64,000 bases of DNA. Origin: Rippkaea orientalis PCC 8801. GTDB lineage: Bacteria > Cyanobacteriota > Cyanobacteriia > Cyanobacteriales > Microcystaceae. Below the pieces are notes generated by a model. That model made no database searches, had not been told where the DNA came from, and saw only the letters and a program-made list of their open reading frames with translations. The translations under genes were made by a program, and so were the position numbers. The DNA lies in assembly GCF_000021805.1 (NCBI RefSeq), contig NC_011726.1:3442097-3506096 (forward strand), written 5' to 3'. Positions 54,001 to 62,557 of the stretch are shown here, in pieces (within the stretch, counting starts at the first letter, position 1; each line of letters begins with the position of its first letter).

Positions 54001-54500
54001 TTTTGGGGGATGGAACCTTAATTCCAGTGGTGAATGGCAGTATTTTGATCGAACAATCCCTCGATCCTACCCCTAAACGGGAATCAGGACGGCCACCACT
54101 GACAACTCACGATTCTTTAGTAGCCACTCCGATGATTCTAGTGGTGGATGATTCGGCTGCTTTACGGCGAACTTTGGCATTAACCTTACAAAAGGCAGGA
54201 TATCGGGTATTACAAGCAAGAGATGGACGAGAAGCTCTTGAACAGTTGCAACAAAGTTCTGGTATTCAATTGGTTATCTGTGATGTGGAAATGCCAAATA
54301 TGAACGGGTTTGAGTTTTTGGGTAAACGTCGAGGTTACGACAATTTGATGCAAATTCCTGTGGCGATGTTAACCTCTCGTAGCAGTGAAAAACATCGTCA
54401 ATTAGCGACCCATTTGGGAGCAAATGCTTACTTTACTAAGCCTTATATTGAACAACAATTTTTAGACCAGATCAAACACCTGATTAATATTAACTATTAA
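51087..54500 (+). CDS. CheA-type hybrid histidine kinase with C-terminal receiver (PixL/PilL-like)
   Basis: A 1137-residue kinase. Hpt domain with phospho-acceptor in AAHSLKGGAASV (His49). A long acidic linker (about 130-440). A repeat-coded insertion of THPSHTPHPS type (about 445-470). Dimerisation segment (LDRLERMNNLIGELAINRNS). ATPase with LLRNGFDHGIESPEIRRQLG, DDGRGINL and GRGVGLDVV. CheW-like regulatory domain (about 845-985). Receiver with VVDDSAALRR and VICDVEMPN (Asp1066). It phosphorylates the operon's CheY/PatA regulators in response to the receptors. The 18-bp insertion keeps frame because 18 is a multiple of three. Confidence 0.9.
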   Translation: MINPDIRDGAYQFFIEEAPELLEIIESGLLTLRDDRTKPKVHEIMRAAHSLKGGAASVELDTIKLLAHRLEDIFKAFYDETVEIDQELETWLLHAYDCLKDPLMEQIETGSFDETLALEKAMPILARIEERLGDSLTQGEQYIPSSEDLGIDIVSSIFEVDVAQGLDHLTNLVTNPQDYDLVGELRTQAEVFQGFGELLNLPGLGAIAQTVLTAIEINGDHALTIAQLALGDFQTSYHQVLHQGDRTHGGQPSPELLTWTQLESVEANSSFSVQQSEGIEIEPKIALPSPEIKRFSLDNLFEDNDEEQLNEMGFGFSDLDFLTFEAENQGSEAITTIQSEPFVEPHELSFGTPALEDVFSHVIDSSLEEPIINSTEQEESTLLDSPSLEDVFGGVELMESFDSTVLPPSEIPDSREDLDQIVQSVEAIFNELPPLAEVEISPHSPHPSHTPHPSHTPHPSHTPHPSHTPQTPLPLSSSSPPSEREKTPSKARTQTLKGNLSVKVDLDRLERMNNLIGELAINRNSLSLQNEQLQGGVKELLHRFRYFQQMTGKLREVADEMLVAPERYSVGVNGRSSLRATPRGGLTTDFDSLEMDSYGGLYSLLQTVLDEMVQLEESVDDIVLFARSSNQTLDQQGQMLTNLRDELMWARMLPLSEVLNRFPRILRNLSSNYHKKVKLNLHGTGVLVDKAALEKLYDPLLHLLRNGFDHGIESPEIRRQLGKSEVGQIDIRAYHQGNQTIIEITDDGRGINLDQVAQKAVEAGLIRPEQVQTISKEQLQHLIFEPGFSTATQVSELSGRGVGLDVVRDQLRTLKGSVSVSSVYGQGTTFTLRLPLTLTIAKLLVCLVEQEGGSKTAIALPSDSIEEILMPEDDQIKKSGNARFLHWQSQIIPIYPLGDLLNYGCVFSSGFTSKALQAVSNPVEWGLPLLILRRGQQLYALEASRLVTEQELVVKPFGSAITPPSYTYGCTILGDGTLIPVVNGSILIEQSLDPTPKRESGRPPLTTHDSLVATPMILVVDDSAALRRTLALTLQKAGYRVLQARDGREALEQLQQSSGIQLVICDVEMPNMNGFEFLGKRRGYDNLMQIPVAMLTSRSSEKHRQLATHLGANAYFTKPYIEQQFLDQIKHLININY
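52419..52490. repeat. Four perfect 18-bp repeats inside cheA-like gene
   Basis: CCCCACCCTTCCCACACT repeats four times without mismatch and codes the hexapeptide repeat HPSHTP. The identical unit occurs twice at 2576-2611, in the pstS-pstC spacer about 50 kb away. Confidence 0.92.
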
Positions 54501-54506
54501 CTATTT

Positions 54507-55013
54507 ATGAATACTAATACTTCTTCGATTAATGCTGCTGATTTAACCCTTTCTCCTAATAATAAAGGTGGAAAATTTCAGACATTACTGCTATTTTCTG
54601 TGGGTAAACTGAATTTAGCGTTACCCATAGAATCTGTCCAGAAAATATCGCGCTATACTGATCTACAGGGAAGTGGTACGACATCGGTGGGACTCCTTCA
54701 TATTGACAATCAAGAAATTACAGCGATCGATCTTCATAAACGCTTATTTAAAGTTAGTCAAGCTTTAGCTTCTCAGGCAAAACCTTTTATTATTTTAGCC
54801 AGAAATAGCCTTAAGGAATCCTTTGCTATTGTTGTCGAAAAAACGCCTACTTTAATGGATATTCCGTTATCAAAAATTCGCGTTTTACCTGATTCCTATC
54901 GTCAAGCAGATACCCTTGATATGGCTAGTCATGTAACGATGATTCAACAAGAAGACCAAACACTAACAGTTTTTATTGTAGATTGCGATCGCTTACTTTC
55001 TCGCATTAGCTAA
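54507..55013 (+). CDS. CheW-like coupling protein, second copy
   Basis: A 168-residue CheW-domain protein: LLFSVGKLNLALPIESVQKI, VGLLHIDNQEITAIDLHKR and a final FIVDCDRLLSR. It starts six bases after the cheA stop and ends the taxis operon. Two CheW proteins in one operon may assign each receptor or the REC-hybrid kinase its own coupler. Confidence 0.8.
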   Translation: MNTNTSSINAADLTLSPNNKGGKFQTLLLFSVGKLNLALPIESVQKISRYTDLQGSGTTSVGLLHIDNQEITAIDLHKRLFKVSQALASQAKPFIILARNSLKESFAIVVEKTPTLMDIPLSKIRVLPDSYRQADTLDMASHVTMIQQEDQTLTVFIVDCDRLLSRIS

Positions 55014-55074
55014 AATCGGCTTTTTGTTTCTAAGAGAAGTTTTGAAAAAAGGCTAATATAGTCAATATTTTTAC

Positions 55075-55759
55075 CTAAATTGATTTGATTTTATCTAAAA
55101 ATATTTGATGTTCTTCTGTGGAAATTCTTTGTTGCAACACGGTCAAAAGTTGGGCTAAATTGCCTTGTAATAACCCATTAACATCTAACCATAAACCTGC
55201 ATAAATTTCACTCTTAATAATTCTCGTTGGGTTAGGTTCAAGCTTAAGATACTGTCCTTGTTTGAGTCTAAACCAATCAAATTGATGCTCATAGACTCGC
55301 CAAACTAAATACTCTTGAACTTGGTTACGACAATAGGCTTCTAATTTATTATGTAAATCAATAGAGGCTGTACTAGCAGCAATTTCAACGATCAACTCCG
55401 GTGCACTTTCTACATAATCATCATCACTAATTCTTGATTGTCCACCCTGTTTTATTCTTAGTAACAAATCAGGTTGAGGCTCATTGTTACTATCGAGTCT
55501 CACGCTACAATTATCTCCTGCTTGAACTCCTGGAGTTGTTGCTTCATAAACCCCTAACCAAGTAGCCAGATCAATATCGGGGTTTGCCGTGTTGATTAAT
55601 GCGTAATGGTGAACCCATGTAAACAATTCCTTTTATCAATTCCGCTTTCTTTAGATGAGGCATTTTGTCATAACCGGTTTCAAATTCACAACGGGTTAGT
55701 TGATCGCCGTTTTCTAAAGGAAAAATGATTAAAAGGTGTTTACTCAAACTGGGGATCAT
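55075..55759 (-). pseudogene. Uma2-family gene broken by a one-base frameshift
   Basis: The N-terminal frame (MIPSLSKHLLIIFPLENGDQ, then KKAELIKGIVYMGSPLRINQ, HGKP) is followed, after a C4 run near 55575-55580, by the rest in another frame (DIDLATWLGVYEATTPGVQA, DNEPQPDLLLRI, APELIVEIAASTAS). Removing one C restores HGKPDIDLATWLGVY. The Uma2 motifs PD and E-x-A/K are present across the join. Either a real mutation or a sequencing slip in the C run. An upstream frame extension (55798) only translates a hairpin repeat. Confidence 0.82.
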
Positions 55760-55782
55760 GATAACATCTAAATCTTTTGTTA

Positions 55783-55799
55783 GGTGGGCATTGCCCACC
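55783..55799. terminator. Small perfect hairpin GGTGGGC-ATT-GCCCACC
   Basis: Identical to 18235-18251. It lies between the end of rpmA and the Uma2 pseudogene. Confidence 0.55.
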
Positions 55800-55821
55800 G
55801 TATTCTTAGATATTAACAGAA

Positions 55822-56085
55822 TTATTCAGCAGCCACTGGATAGACGCTGACTTTTTTCTGACTGCGGGTTTTATATTCAAAGGTGACAATCCCATCAATT
55901 AAAGCAAAGAGGGTGTCATCACTTCCTCGGCCAACATTATTGCCAGGATAAACTTTTGTTCCCCGTTGACGGACTAGAATATTCCCGGCCTTAACGACTT
56001 GACCTCCATAGCGTTTCACCCCTAGTCTTTGTGCTCTAGAGTCGCGTCCGTTGCGGGTACTACCTGTTCCTTTCTTATGAGCCAT
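55822..56085 (-). CDS. rpmA: 50S ribosomal protein L27
   Basis: An 87-residue protein with the L27 start [20 protein letters not shown] and [20 protein letters not shown]. It lines the peptidyl-transferase centre through its N-terminal tail. The tail starts directly at MAHKK with no extra leader. Follows rplU by 43 bases, the standard L21-L27 pair. Confidence 0.97.
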
Positions 56086-56128
56086 TGTTTTTATTCCTTT
56101 AGGTAACTGTTATCTTTATTGTAGAGGT

Positions 56129-56500
56129 TTATTCTTCCTCACTCGTTTCAGTCATCACGGCTGAATCATCGACAATGACTGAACCATTAACTTTAATGGA
56201 GGTAATCATCAGACGGCTGAGTTCTTGGCGGTGTCCCCGTTTTTTGCGGGTTTTCTTCTTCGGACGCATTTTATAAACAATAATTTTACGTCCCCGTCGA
56301 TGTTCTACGATCGTTCCTTCAACGGTTGCACCCTCTACATAGGGTTGTCCGACGGTAATGTCGTCTTCGTGGTTAATCAGTAAAACTTTATCAATGGTAT
56401 AGTCACTATCGGGATCAACCCCTAGATAGTTGATGTCATAAAAACGACCAGGTTCAACTTTTAGTTGTTGGCCACCTGCTTCAATAATCGCGTAACTCAT
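56129..56500 (-). CDS. rplU: 50S ribosomal protein L21
   Basis: A 123-residue protein: [20 protein letters not shown], and basic [20 protein letters not shown], typical of L21, with a short acidic tail (MTETSEEE). Binds 23S rRNA near L20. First gene of the L21-L27 pair; a 35-base hairpin lies 35 bases upstream of its start. Confidence 0.97.
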   Translation of the reverse strand: MSYAIIEAGGQQLKVEPGRFYDINYLGVDPDSDYTIDKVLLINHEDDITVGQPYVEGATVEGTIVEHRRGRKIIVYKMRPKKKTRKKRGHRQELSRLMITSIKVNGSVIVDDSAVMTETSEEE

Positions 56501-56534
56501 AGAATTGTCCTTTGTCTGATGTTGCCGTACAGGT

Positions 56535-56569
56535 AGCAGAAAGCCTCATCATTAATGCTGAGTTCTGCT
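56535..56569. promoter_or_regulatory. Hairpin in rplU leader, terminator-like on the opposite strand
   Basis: Arms AGCAGAA and TTCTGCT close an inner CTCA/TGAG stem. On the minus strand it would form in the rplU mRNA leader 35 bases from the ATG and could be an autoregulatory site. On the plus strand it is followed by seven or more T bases and would look like an intrinsic terminator, although no plus-strand gene precedes it. Confidence 0.45.
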
Positions 56570-56821
56570 TTTTTTGATGTCTTAACCTGATCCGAGGATA
56601 AATTAGACACACAATCTCTGATTATACATTAGATAAAGCTGTTAAGTCAAGATTTTTGAAGTAAAATTAATTAATCGGGCATTTGTTCTAATCTTCTTTA
56701 TAAAAAATTGACCGGTCTTGTATCACCTAGATCGGTATATCCTTGCTTAACCTGAGTTCGGGATAAGGAACGGGAGGAGTAGTAAGCTCAAAAAAAGAAC
56801 AACAGTCAGCAACTTCCCCCT

Positions 56822-57093
56822 ATGTCTAGTATAAATGCTCTCTTTTGTCATGTAGACGATTTTTGCCAGATTTTTGAACCTCAGTGGCGCAAACAATTAA
56901 TCACACAGGGACTAAAAACTCGCCAACGCTCAAAAAGCTTATGTTTAAGTGAAATTATGACAATTCTCGTCATGTTCCATCAAAATAACTATCGCAACTT
57001 TAAGCACTATTATCTTGAGCAAGTCTGTCGGCATTTTCGCTGTCGAATTTCCTAATCTACCGAATTATCAACGATTTGTTGAATTTCTAAGAC
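56822..57093 (+). mobile_element. N-terminal fragment of an IS982-family transposase, frameshifted
   Basis: The frame MSSINALFCHVDDFCQIFEP, then SLCLSEIMTILVMFHQNNYR and HYYLEQVCRHF, matches the start of IS982-type transposases. After HFR the frame shifts (one extra T near 57041) into [17 protein letters not shown]. Homology ends where the minE stop begins. About 90 of the usual 290 or so residues remain. Dead element. Confidence 0.82.
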
Positions 57094-57377
57094 TGGGGTG
57101 GGGTTAATTTTCCGCGTTTAACCCGACGAATGGGTAAATTAGCAATTAAAGCGGTCATCCGTTGGTCACTTTCTAAGGAAAATTCCATCTCCTCAGGGTC
57201 AATATCCACATAGCGACTGACCACTTCTATGATATCTTTACGCATTGATTCAAGCATTTCTGAACTGAGTCCAGCGCGATCGTGAGCAATGACTAATTTA
57301 AGACGACGTTTGGCTTCTTCTCCACTTCTGGGAGGAGTTTTCCATTGAAATAATTTTTCGAGTAGGTCAAAAATCAT
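57087..57377 (-). CDS. minE: Cell-division topological specificity factor MinE
   Basis: A 96-residue protein: hydrophobic N-terminal segment ([10 protein letters not shown]), MinD-contacting helix ([15 protein letters not shown]) and topological domain ([20 protein letters not shown]). MinE drives MinCD oscillation so the ring forms at mid-cell. Its last codons (LTPPQS) and stop abut the cut end of an IS982 fragment, so the original C-terminus may have been altered by the insertion. Confidence 0.93.
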   Translation of the reverse strand: MIFDLLEKLFQWKTPPRSGEEAKRRLKLVIAHDRAGLSSEMLESMRKDIIEVVSRYVDIDPEEMEFSLESDQRMTALIANLPIRRVKRGKLTPPQS

Positions 57378-57405
57378 GGGTTAACAATTAACAAATAAAA
57401 AGGGA

Positions 57406-58203
57406 TTAGTTTCTAAAAAAACGACGAATACGAGTGATTAAGTTATTGTGAGCAGCACTGAGATCAAGGAAAGGAATTTTTTCTCCTTCTAATCGTTTGG
57501 CAATATTATTAAAAGCCATTGCAGGAAGGGAAGGATTCTCATCTAAAACTAAGGGTTCTCCTCGGTTAGTGGAAACAATAATGCGTTGATCGTCAGGAAC
57601 AATTCCCAATAAGGGAATAACCAGAATTTCCCGCAGATCTTCAATGCTTAACATCTGATTGAGTTCGATCATTTCGGGTCGGACTCGATTAACAATTAAT
57701 TGAATTTTTTTAATTTCCTCACTTTCTAATAAACCAATTACTCGGTCTGCATCCCTAACGGCAGCCATTTCTGGAGTGGTAACAATAATCGCTTCATCCG
57801 CCGATGCAATGGCATTACGAAAACCCATTTCAATCCCTGCAGGACTGTCAATAAAAATATAGTCAAACTGGGTTTTGAGTTGTTCAATTAACTGCTGCAT
57901 TTGCTCAGGATTAATGGCTTCTTTGGTGCGGTTTTGGGCAGCCGGAAGCAGGACTAAATTAGGTTGCCGTTTATCTCTGACTAAGGCTTTTTCAATGGTG
58001 CAATTGCCTTCTAAAACATCGATCGCCGTATAAACAACCCGTTGCTCAAGTCCTAGTAGTAAATCTAAATTTCTAAGTCCAAAATCTGCATCAACCAAGG
58101 CAATTTTATAGCCTAAACGAGCCATTGCAGACCCTAAATTAGCTGTAGTCGTTGTTTTTCCCACGCCTCCCTTACCGGAGGTAATTACAATAATGCGCGT
58201 CAT
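57406..58203 (-). CDS. minD: Septum site-determining ATPase MinD
   Basis: A 265-residue ParA/MinD ATPase with deviant Walker A ITSGKGGVGKTTTTANLGSA (residues 7-26), VDADFGLRNLDLLLGLE and DSPAGIEMGFRNAI. The C-terminal amphipathic helix (LITRIRRFFRN) inserts in the membrane. It recruits MinC. A heptamer-like ATTAACA repeat separates it from minE. Confidence 0.96.
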   Translation of the reverse strand: MTRIIVITSGKGGVGKTTTTANLGSAMARLGYKIALVDADFGLRNLDLLLGLEQRVVYTAIDVLEGNCTIEKALVRDKRQPNLVLLPAAQNRTKEAINPEQMQQLIEQLKTQFDYIFIDSPAGIEMGFRNAIASADEAIIVTTPEMAAVRDADRVIGLLESEEIKKIQLIVNRVRPEMIELNQMLSIEDLREILVIPLLGIVPDDQRIIVSTNRGEPLVLDENPSLPAMAFNNIAKRLEGEKIPFLDLSAAHNNLITRIRRFFRN

Positions 58204-58251
58204 AATTTACTACTCAATTACAATTATCAAGGATTATTTAAAATTTATCTT

Positions 58252-58284
58252 ACTTTTATCAATTGTCAATTGTTCATTGTTCAA
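58252..58284. repeat. Heptamer-like repeat in minC-minD spacer
   Basis: CAATTGTCAATTGTTCATTG and TTCAATT show four related seven-base units in the short minC-minD spacer, the same class as in the pst operon. Confidence 0.5.
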
Positions 58285-59106
58285 TTAAGTTTTTTCTTGC
58301 CATCCTTTCTGTTTGGGTTGAAAAACATGAGTTTTATTGAAGTTAAAAGCGGATTTTAGGCGAATCCCCTCAGAAGTAATATAAGCGATTTCAGGTTCAA
58401 TCACCTCTGGTGCTACCGAAGGAGCCCTAGCAACCATGTCAGCAATGCGTAACTGTGTGGGTTGCATTCGGAGTGCCATAATACAACATTCTCGATTCCC
58501 TTTGGCACCTGCATGGGCAATACCTCGCAAACACCCCCAAATAATGATATCTCCATCAGCGATGACTTCACCCCCTGGGTTGATATCCCCTTGAATAATA
58601 ACGGGTCCAGGGTGACGAATAGCCATTCCTGAACGGAGAGTGGTTTTAAGATAAAGGGGTTCTGCGAGAAGAGTTTGCGTTGGTTGGGGTTCAGAAAATA
58701 GGGGAGCTTTGGCAACTTCTTGTTCTACGGAATAACCGGCTGTAGCAGCAGCAACAGCCGTTTGACGGCGACTGGTACGAATACAGGTTAATTTTAGGTC
58801 GAAGGTGTCAATAATCTCTCCAATACTATGTAATTGTCGGCTATCGAGTAAACAATTTTGAGCTAACAGATAGACGGTTGTTCCGGCTGTCCAAGTTCCC
58901 TGATGATGCGTTAGACAATATTTTAAATCTTGGACAATTTCTTGCCAGTCTTTGACGGTGGATTTTGGGTCAGTTTGCGGTAGAATTAAAAGGAGTTTGT
59001 CCCCCTCACTTTTTAAGTGAACTTGGCAGTAAACCTCAGCCGAGATAGCAGAAGTCTCTACGTTACCGTGTGTCTCTTTTAAGTCAACAGTGGATTCAGC
59101 AGTCAT
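58285..59106 (-). CDS. minC: Septum site-determining protein MinC
   Basis: A 273-residue FtsZ-assembly inhibitor. The C-terminal beta-helix domain is clear: LRSGMAIRHPGPVIIQGDIN, GGEVIADGDIIIWGCLRGIA, HAGAKGNRECCIMALRMQPT and QLRIADMVAR. The N-terminal domain (about 30-135) is less conserved (QVHLKSEGDKLLLILP). Long, as in other cyanobacterial MinC. First of the minC-D-E operon. The spacer to minD contains ATTGTTC-type heptamers. Confidence 0.93.
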   Translation of the reverse strand: MTAESTVDLKETHGNVETSAISAEVYCQVHLKSEGDKLLLILPQTDPKSTVKDWQEIVQDLKYCLTHHQGTWTAGTTVYLLAQNCLLDSRQLHSIGEIIDTFDLKLTCIRTSRRQTAVAAATAGYSVEQEVAKAPLFSEPQPTQTLLAEPLYLKTTLRSGMAIRHPGPVIIQGDINPGGEVIADGDIIIWGCLRGIAHAGAKGNRECCIMALRMQPTQLRIADMVARAPSVAPEVIEPEIAYITSEGIRLKSAFNFNKTHVFQPKQKGWQEKT

Positions 59107-59239
59107 TAGCTTAACTAGGTAAGAACCTAAATTTTAGCTTATCATTACTGAGTTAGGTCAAGGCTATTATGCTCAGTATGGAACTTAGACAGATAAGAAT
59201 GGTTAATGGGAATTTTCCAAAGTCTAGCTACATATTTTC

Positions 59240-59267
59240 GTAGGGGTCAACGGCCGTTAACCCCTAC
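59240..59267. terminator. 28-bp hairpin GTAGGGGT...ACCCCTAC
   Basis: An inverted repeat around CAACGGCCGTTA, in the spacer between the 118-residue gene and minC. Same family as the perfect palindrome at 61468-61495. Confidence 0.6.
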
Positions 59268-59287
59268 TGTTATCATATTTTCAAGGA

Positions 59288-59644
59288 TTACTGTTGAGCG
59301 ACTTGATAACTTGTGAAGACTTGTTTAATTGTCTGTGTCCAAATAGACTGTTTATTTTTGTTAGATAGTTGATGCGTTGACTGAGGCTCGATTTCGTCTT
59401 CAGACGCAACTAGCATACAATCAGAAGATCTGACGACTAATTGACCTTGTTTTAACGCTTGACATAGCTGATGTCCGGTTTTCCATGCTTGAAACTTGTG
59501 AATATTCCAACGGGGGTTAGCGGGATACCCAGCAAAACCTGATCGCAACGCTGCATGATTTTCGGGAGGGATGTTGGTGTGAAACAATATACCATTCTTG
59601 AGATCTACCACCATCTCGTTGCCATTGTGAAGCGTTCTTGCCAT
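59288..59644 (-). CDS. Conserved hypothetical protein, 118 aa
   Basis: I do not recognise a named family. The first 90 residues look folded (MARTLHNGNEMVVDLKNGIL, then HKFQAWKTGHQLCQALKQGQ and LVVRSSDCML). The tail from about residue 85 is polar. No signal or membrane segment. A strong AAGGAGGGAAGG ribosome-binding region precedes the ATG, supporting real expression. Single gene upstream of minC. Confidence 0.6.
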   Translation of the reverse strand: MARTLHNGNEMVVDLKNGILFHTNIPPENHAALRSGFAGYPANPRWNIHKFQAWKTGHQLCQALKQGQLVVRSSDCMLVASEDEIEPQSTHQLSNKNKQSIWTQTIKQVFTSYQVAQQ

Positions 59645-59778
59645 TAACCTTCCCTCCTTCGGTTTTTTATTTACATATCTTAATCAATGCTGGTCTGATA
59701 AACTGTAGGTTCTCTTAATCGTATTACAATTTGTTAAATTGGGCAAGAGGCTGAAAATAATTGAGCCAAGGCTAGATT

Positions 59779-60456
59779 CTAGCTGCCAAAACGATATCCT
59801 TTCCCATAGACAGTATGAATTAAGGGGAGTTCCCCTTCTGCTTCTATTTTTCGGCGTAAAAGCCGAATCAAGGCGGCGACAACATTACTATTAGGCTGTT
59901 CTGTCTGATCCCACAACTGTTGATAAATTTGTTCATGGGTGAGTAATTGGCCAGGGTTTTCCATAAAATAAGACAGCAGTTGTACTTCTTTATCGGAAAG
60001 GTTAACTCCCCGTCCTTGACGGTAAGCGACTTGATTATCTCTATCGAGTTCTAAGTCAGCGATTTTGAGTTTAGTTGATGGTGTAGGATCTAAATGGGGA
60101 GAACGACGCAATAATGCTCGCACTCTTGCCAATAATTCGCGTAATTCAAAGGGTTTTACTAAGTAATCATCAGCACCTGCATCGAGTCCCAAAACCCGAT
60201 CATTGAGGGTATCTTTAGCGGTGAGAAAGAGGACAGGAGTGGTGTTTCCTTGCGATCGCAAAGCTTGACAAATTTCAATTCCTGGTTTATTTGGTAACAT
60301 CCAATCAAGTATTAAGAGATCATAGGAATTGTTTACAGCTAATTCATAGCCAATATTTCCATTATCAGTTACGTCTACTTCATACCCTTCATGGGATAAG
60401 ACATGAGTTAGGGGTTCGGTTAGTTCGGGTTCGTCGTCAACTAAAAGAATTTTCAT
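59779..60456 (-). CDS. OmpR-type response regulator (RppA-like)
   Basis: A 225-residue two-domain regulator. Receiver (1-115): LLVDDEPELTE, phospho-acceptor in LILDWMLPN, FLTAKD and LVKPFELRELLARVRALLRR. Winged-helix output (about 128-223): LSDKEVQLLSYFMENPGQLL, IRLLRRKIEAEGELPLIHTV and YGKGYRFGS. Resembles cyanobacterial RppA-type regulators. No partner kinase gene is adjacent, so the sensor must be encoded elsewhere. Confidence 0.9.
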   Translation of the reverse strand: MKILLVDDEPELTEPLTHVLSHEGYEVDVTDNGNIGYELAVNNSYDLLILDWMLPNKPGIEICQALRSQGNTTPVLFLTAKDTLNDRVLGLDAGADDYLVKPFELRELLARVRALLRRSPHLDPTPSTKLKIADLELDRDNQVAYRQGRGVNLSDKEVQLLSYFMENPGQLLTHEQIYQQLWDQTEQPNSNVVAALIRLLRRKIEAEGELPLIHTVYGKGYRFGS

Positions 60457-60828
60457 ATAAGTTTATTTTTCCCCATATTTTTACTGATCATCTATTTTAT
60501 TAGTGTAATATAACAATTGGACTTAATTAAAAAGATTTATCCTGAAAAACTTTCCCTAAACAGTAAATTTTAGTATTTTTACTGTCTTAAATTCAGTAAT
60601 TATAGTTGTTTGCTGACAGGTGAAGCAATTCATCAAACCGTTGATACTTTGAATAATTTTGGACTGTAATTGATTGTAGGAAATCACAAGTAGGTTAGTG
60701 ATAATAGGGAAAGTTAGTTGATAGCTTCCCCTTTTTGGGTCAAAAAATAATCATAAATTCTGGTTCTACAGGCCATAAATTGAAATATCTATGAGACAAT
60801 ATTAATTATTACCGCTAATCAAAGATCT
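60457..60828. other. 372-bp divergent spacer between response regulator and hisG
   Basis: AT-rich. A small palindrome ACAGTAAA...TTTACTGT occupies 60560-60585, and a short stem GGGAA...TTCCC followed by CTTTTT lies at 60707-60736. These may be regulator-binding or attenuation sites, but no gene or clear promoter is visible. Confidence 0.4.
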
Positions 60829-61464
60829 ATGCTGACGATCGCTATCCCTAAAGGAGCTCTCTTATCCGATGCGATTAAACTATTCCAAAGTATCGGATTA
60901 GATTTTAGTGCCTTTCTTGACCCCAAAAACCGTCAATTACAAATTACTGACCCCACTAACACCGCAAAAGCATTACTGGTTCGCGCTACAGATGTTCCTG
61001 TTTATGTTGAATACGGACAAGCACAATTAGGAATCGTTGGTTACGATTTATTATTAGAAAAAACCCCTACAGTTGCTAATTTAGCTAACCTAAAATTCGG
61101 TTACTGTCGGATGTCGGTAGCGGTTCCTGCGTCAAGTCCCTATAAAAGTCCCGTGGAACTTCCTCCTAATGGAAAAGTTGCCTCTAAATTTGTTAATTGC
61201 GCTAAAAAATACTTCCACACTTTAGATTTACCCGTTGAAATTATCCCTCTTTATGGTTCAGTCGAATTGGGACCGATTACGGGAATGTCAGAAGCTATTG
61301 TCGACTTAGTTTCAACAGGACGGACATTAAAAGAAAATGGATTAATTGAAATTGATACCCTGTTTGAAAGTACGGCACATTTAATCGCTCATCCCCTAAG
61401 TTATCGTCTTAATTTAGATCAGATCAACCCTTGGGTAACAAAAATTAGAGACACTTTATCCTAA
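60829..61464 (+). CDS. hisG: ATP phosphoribosyltransferase, short form
   Basis: A 211-residue first enzyme of histidine synthesis. [20 protein letters not shown] start, [16 protein letters not shown] and the phosphate loop [20 protein letters not shown]. It lacks the C-terminal regulatory domain of long HisG, so it needs HisZ, which is not in the window. Confidence 0.95.
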   Translation: MLTIAIPKGALLSDAIKLFQSIGLDFSAFLDPKNRQLQITDPTNTAKALLVRATDVPVYVEYGQAQLGIVGYDLLLEKTPTVANLANLKFGYCRMSVAVPASSPYKSPVELPPNGKVASKFVNCAKKYFHTLDLPVEIIPLYGSVELGPITGMSEAIVDLVSTGRTLKENGLIEIDTLFESTAHLIAHPLSYRLNLDQINPWVTKIRDTLS

Positions 61465-61467
61465 AAA

Positions 61468-61495
61468 GTAGGGGCGAACGGCCGTTCGCCCCTAC
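61468..61495. terminator. Perfect 28-bp palindrome between convergent hisG and ddl
   Basis: GTAGGGGCGAACGG followed by its exact reverse complement. It lies between two convergent stops and is a likely bidirectional terminator. Confidence 0.7.
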
Positions 61496-61501
61496 AATTA
61501 T

Positions 61502-62557
61502 CTATTGTTTTCTTTCTAACGCTAATTGAATTAATTGATCAACCAATTCCGCAAAAGGAACCCCCGTTTCTTTCCAAAGTTGGGGATACATACTAAACGC
61601 AGTGAACCCTGGAAGGGTATTAATTTCATTGATAAACACTTCTTGGCTATCTTCGACATAGAAAAAGTCTACCCTAGCTAATCCTGCCCCGTCTACCGCC
61701 TTAAACGCTTGGATAGCCATGTCTTGAATTTGGGTTACAATCGCATCAGGCAATTGCGCGGGAATGTGCATTTGAGCCATCCCATCGGTATATTTTGCCT
61801 CGTAGTCATAGAAATCACTATTGTAGGTAATTTCGCCAATAACCGACGCTTTCGGGTTTTCATTGCCTAAAACAGCACATTCTACCTCTCGCGCTTTGAC
61901 TCCTGTTTCGATAACAATGCGTCTATCGTAACTCGCTGCACTATCTAAGGCCTTTTCTAATTCAGAACGCGATCGCACTTTGGCAATTCCCACCGATGAT
62001 CCTAAGTTAGCGGGTTTAACAAAACACGGATAGCCTAACCGTTGTTCAATCTCATCGCAAAGCTTGGGAAAAACGCAGGGATTAGACCAAATTTGGGCTC
62101 TATCTACCGCGATATACTTAACTTGAGGTAATCCTGCCTGAGCAAAGGCCATTTTCATGGCAATCTTATCCATGCCTACGGCTGATCCTAACACACCACT
62201 GCCCACAAAGGGAGTCTGCATTAGGGTTAATAACCCTTGCAAAGTTCCATCTTCTCCATTGGGACCGTGAAGAATGGGAAACCAAACATCCACCTCACTA
62301 ACTTGGGGGGGAAATGTCCAGAGTTGTTGCGAGGTTGCATCCTCACAAGGTAAAGGTTTTGCATCGTTGAGGACTTGTTGCGCGGTGTCTCCAGCTTGCC
62401 AAACGCCGTTTTTTTGGATATAAATCGGTATTATATCATATTTTTGGGGATTTTCACCCGATTGTAAAGCCGTTGCGATCGCTTTAGCAGAATTAAGAGA
62501 CACCTCGTGTTCTCCCGAACGTCCCCCGAACAGTAACCCTACCCGTAATTTTGCCAT
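61502..62557 (-). CDS. ddl: D-alanine--D-alanine ligase
   Basis: A 351-residue ATP-grasp ligase making D-Ala-D-Ala for peptidoglycan. [55 protein letters not shown] and [19 protein letters not shown] are diagnostic. A strong AAGGAGGGG precedes the ATG and fixes the start. Confidence 0.97.
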   Translation of the reverse strand: MAKLRVGLLFGGRSGEHEVSLNSAKAIATALQSGENPQKYDIIPIYIQKNGVWQAGDTAQQVLNDAKPLPCEDATSQQLWTFPPQVSEVDVWFPILHGPNGEDGTLQGLLTLMQTPFVGSGVLGSAVGMDKIAMKMAFAQAGLPQVKYIAVDRAQIWSNPCVFPKLCDEIEQRLGYPCFVKPANLGSSVGIAKVRSRSELEKALDSAASYDRRIVIETGVKAREVECAVLGNENPKASVIGEITYNSDFYDYEAKYTDGMAQMHIPAQLPDAIVTQIQDMAIQAFKAVDGAGLARVDFFYVEDSQEVFINEINTLPGFTAFSMYPQLWKETGVPFAELVDQLIQLALERKQ

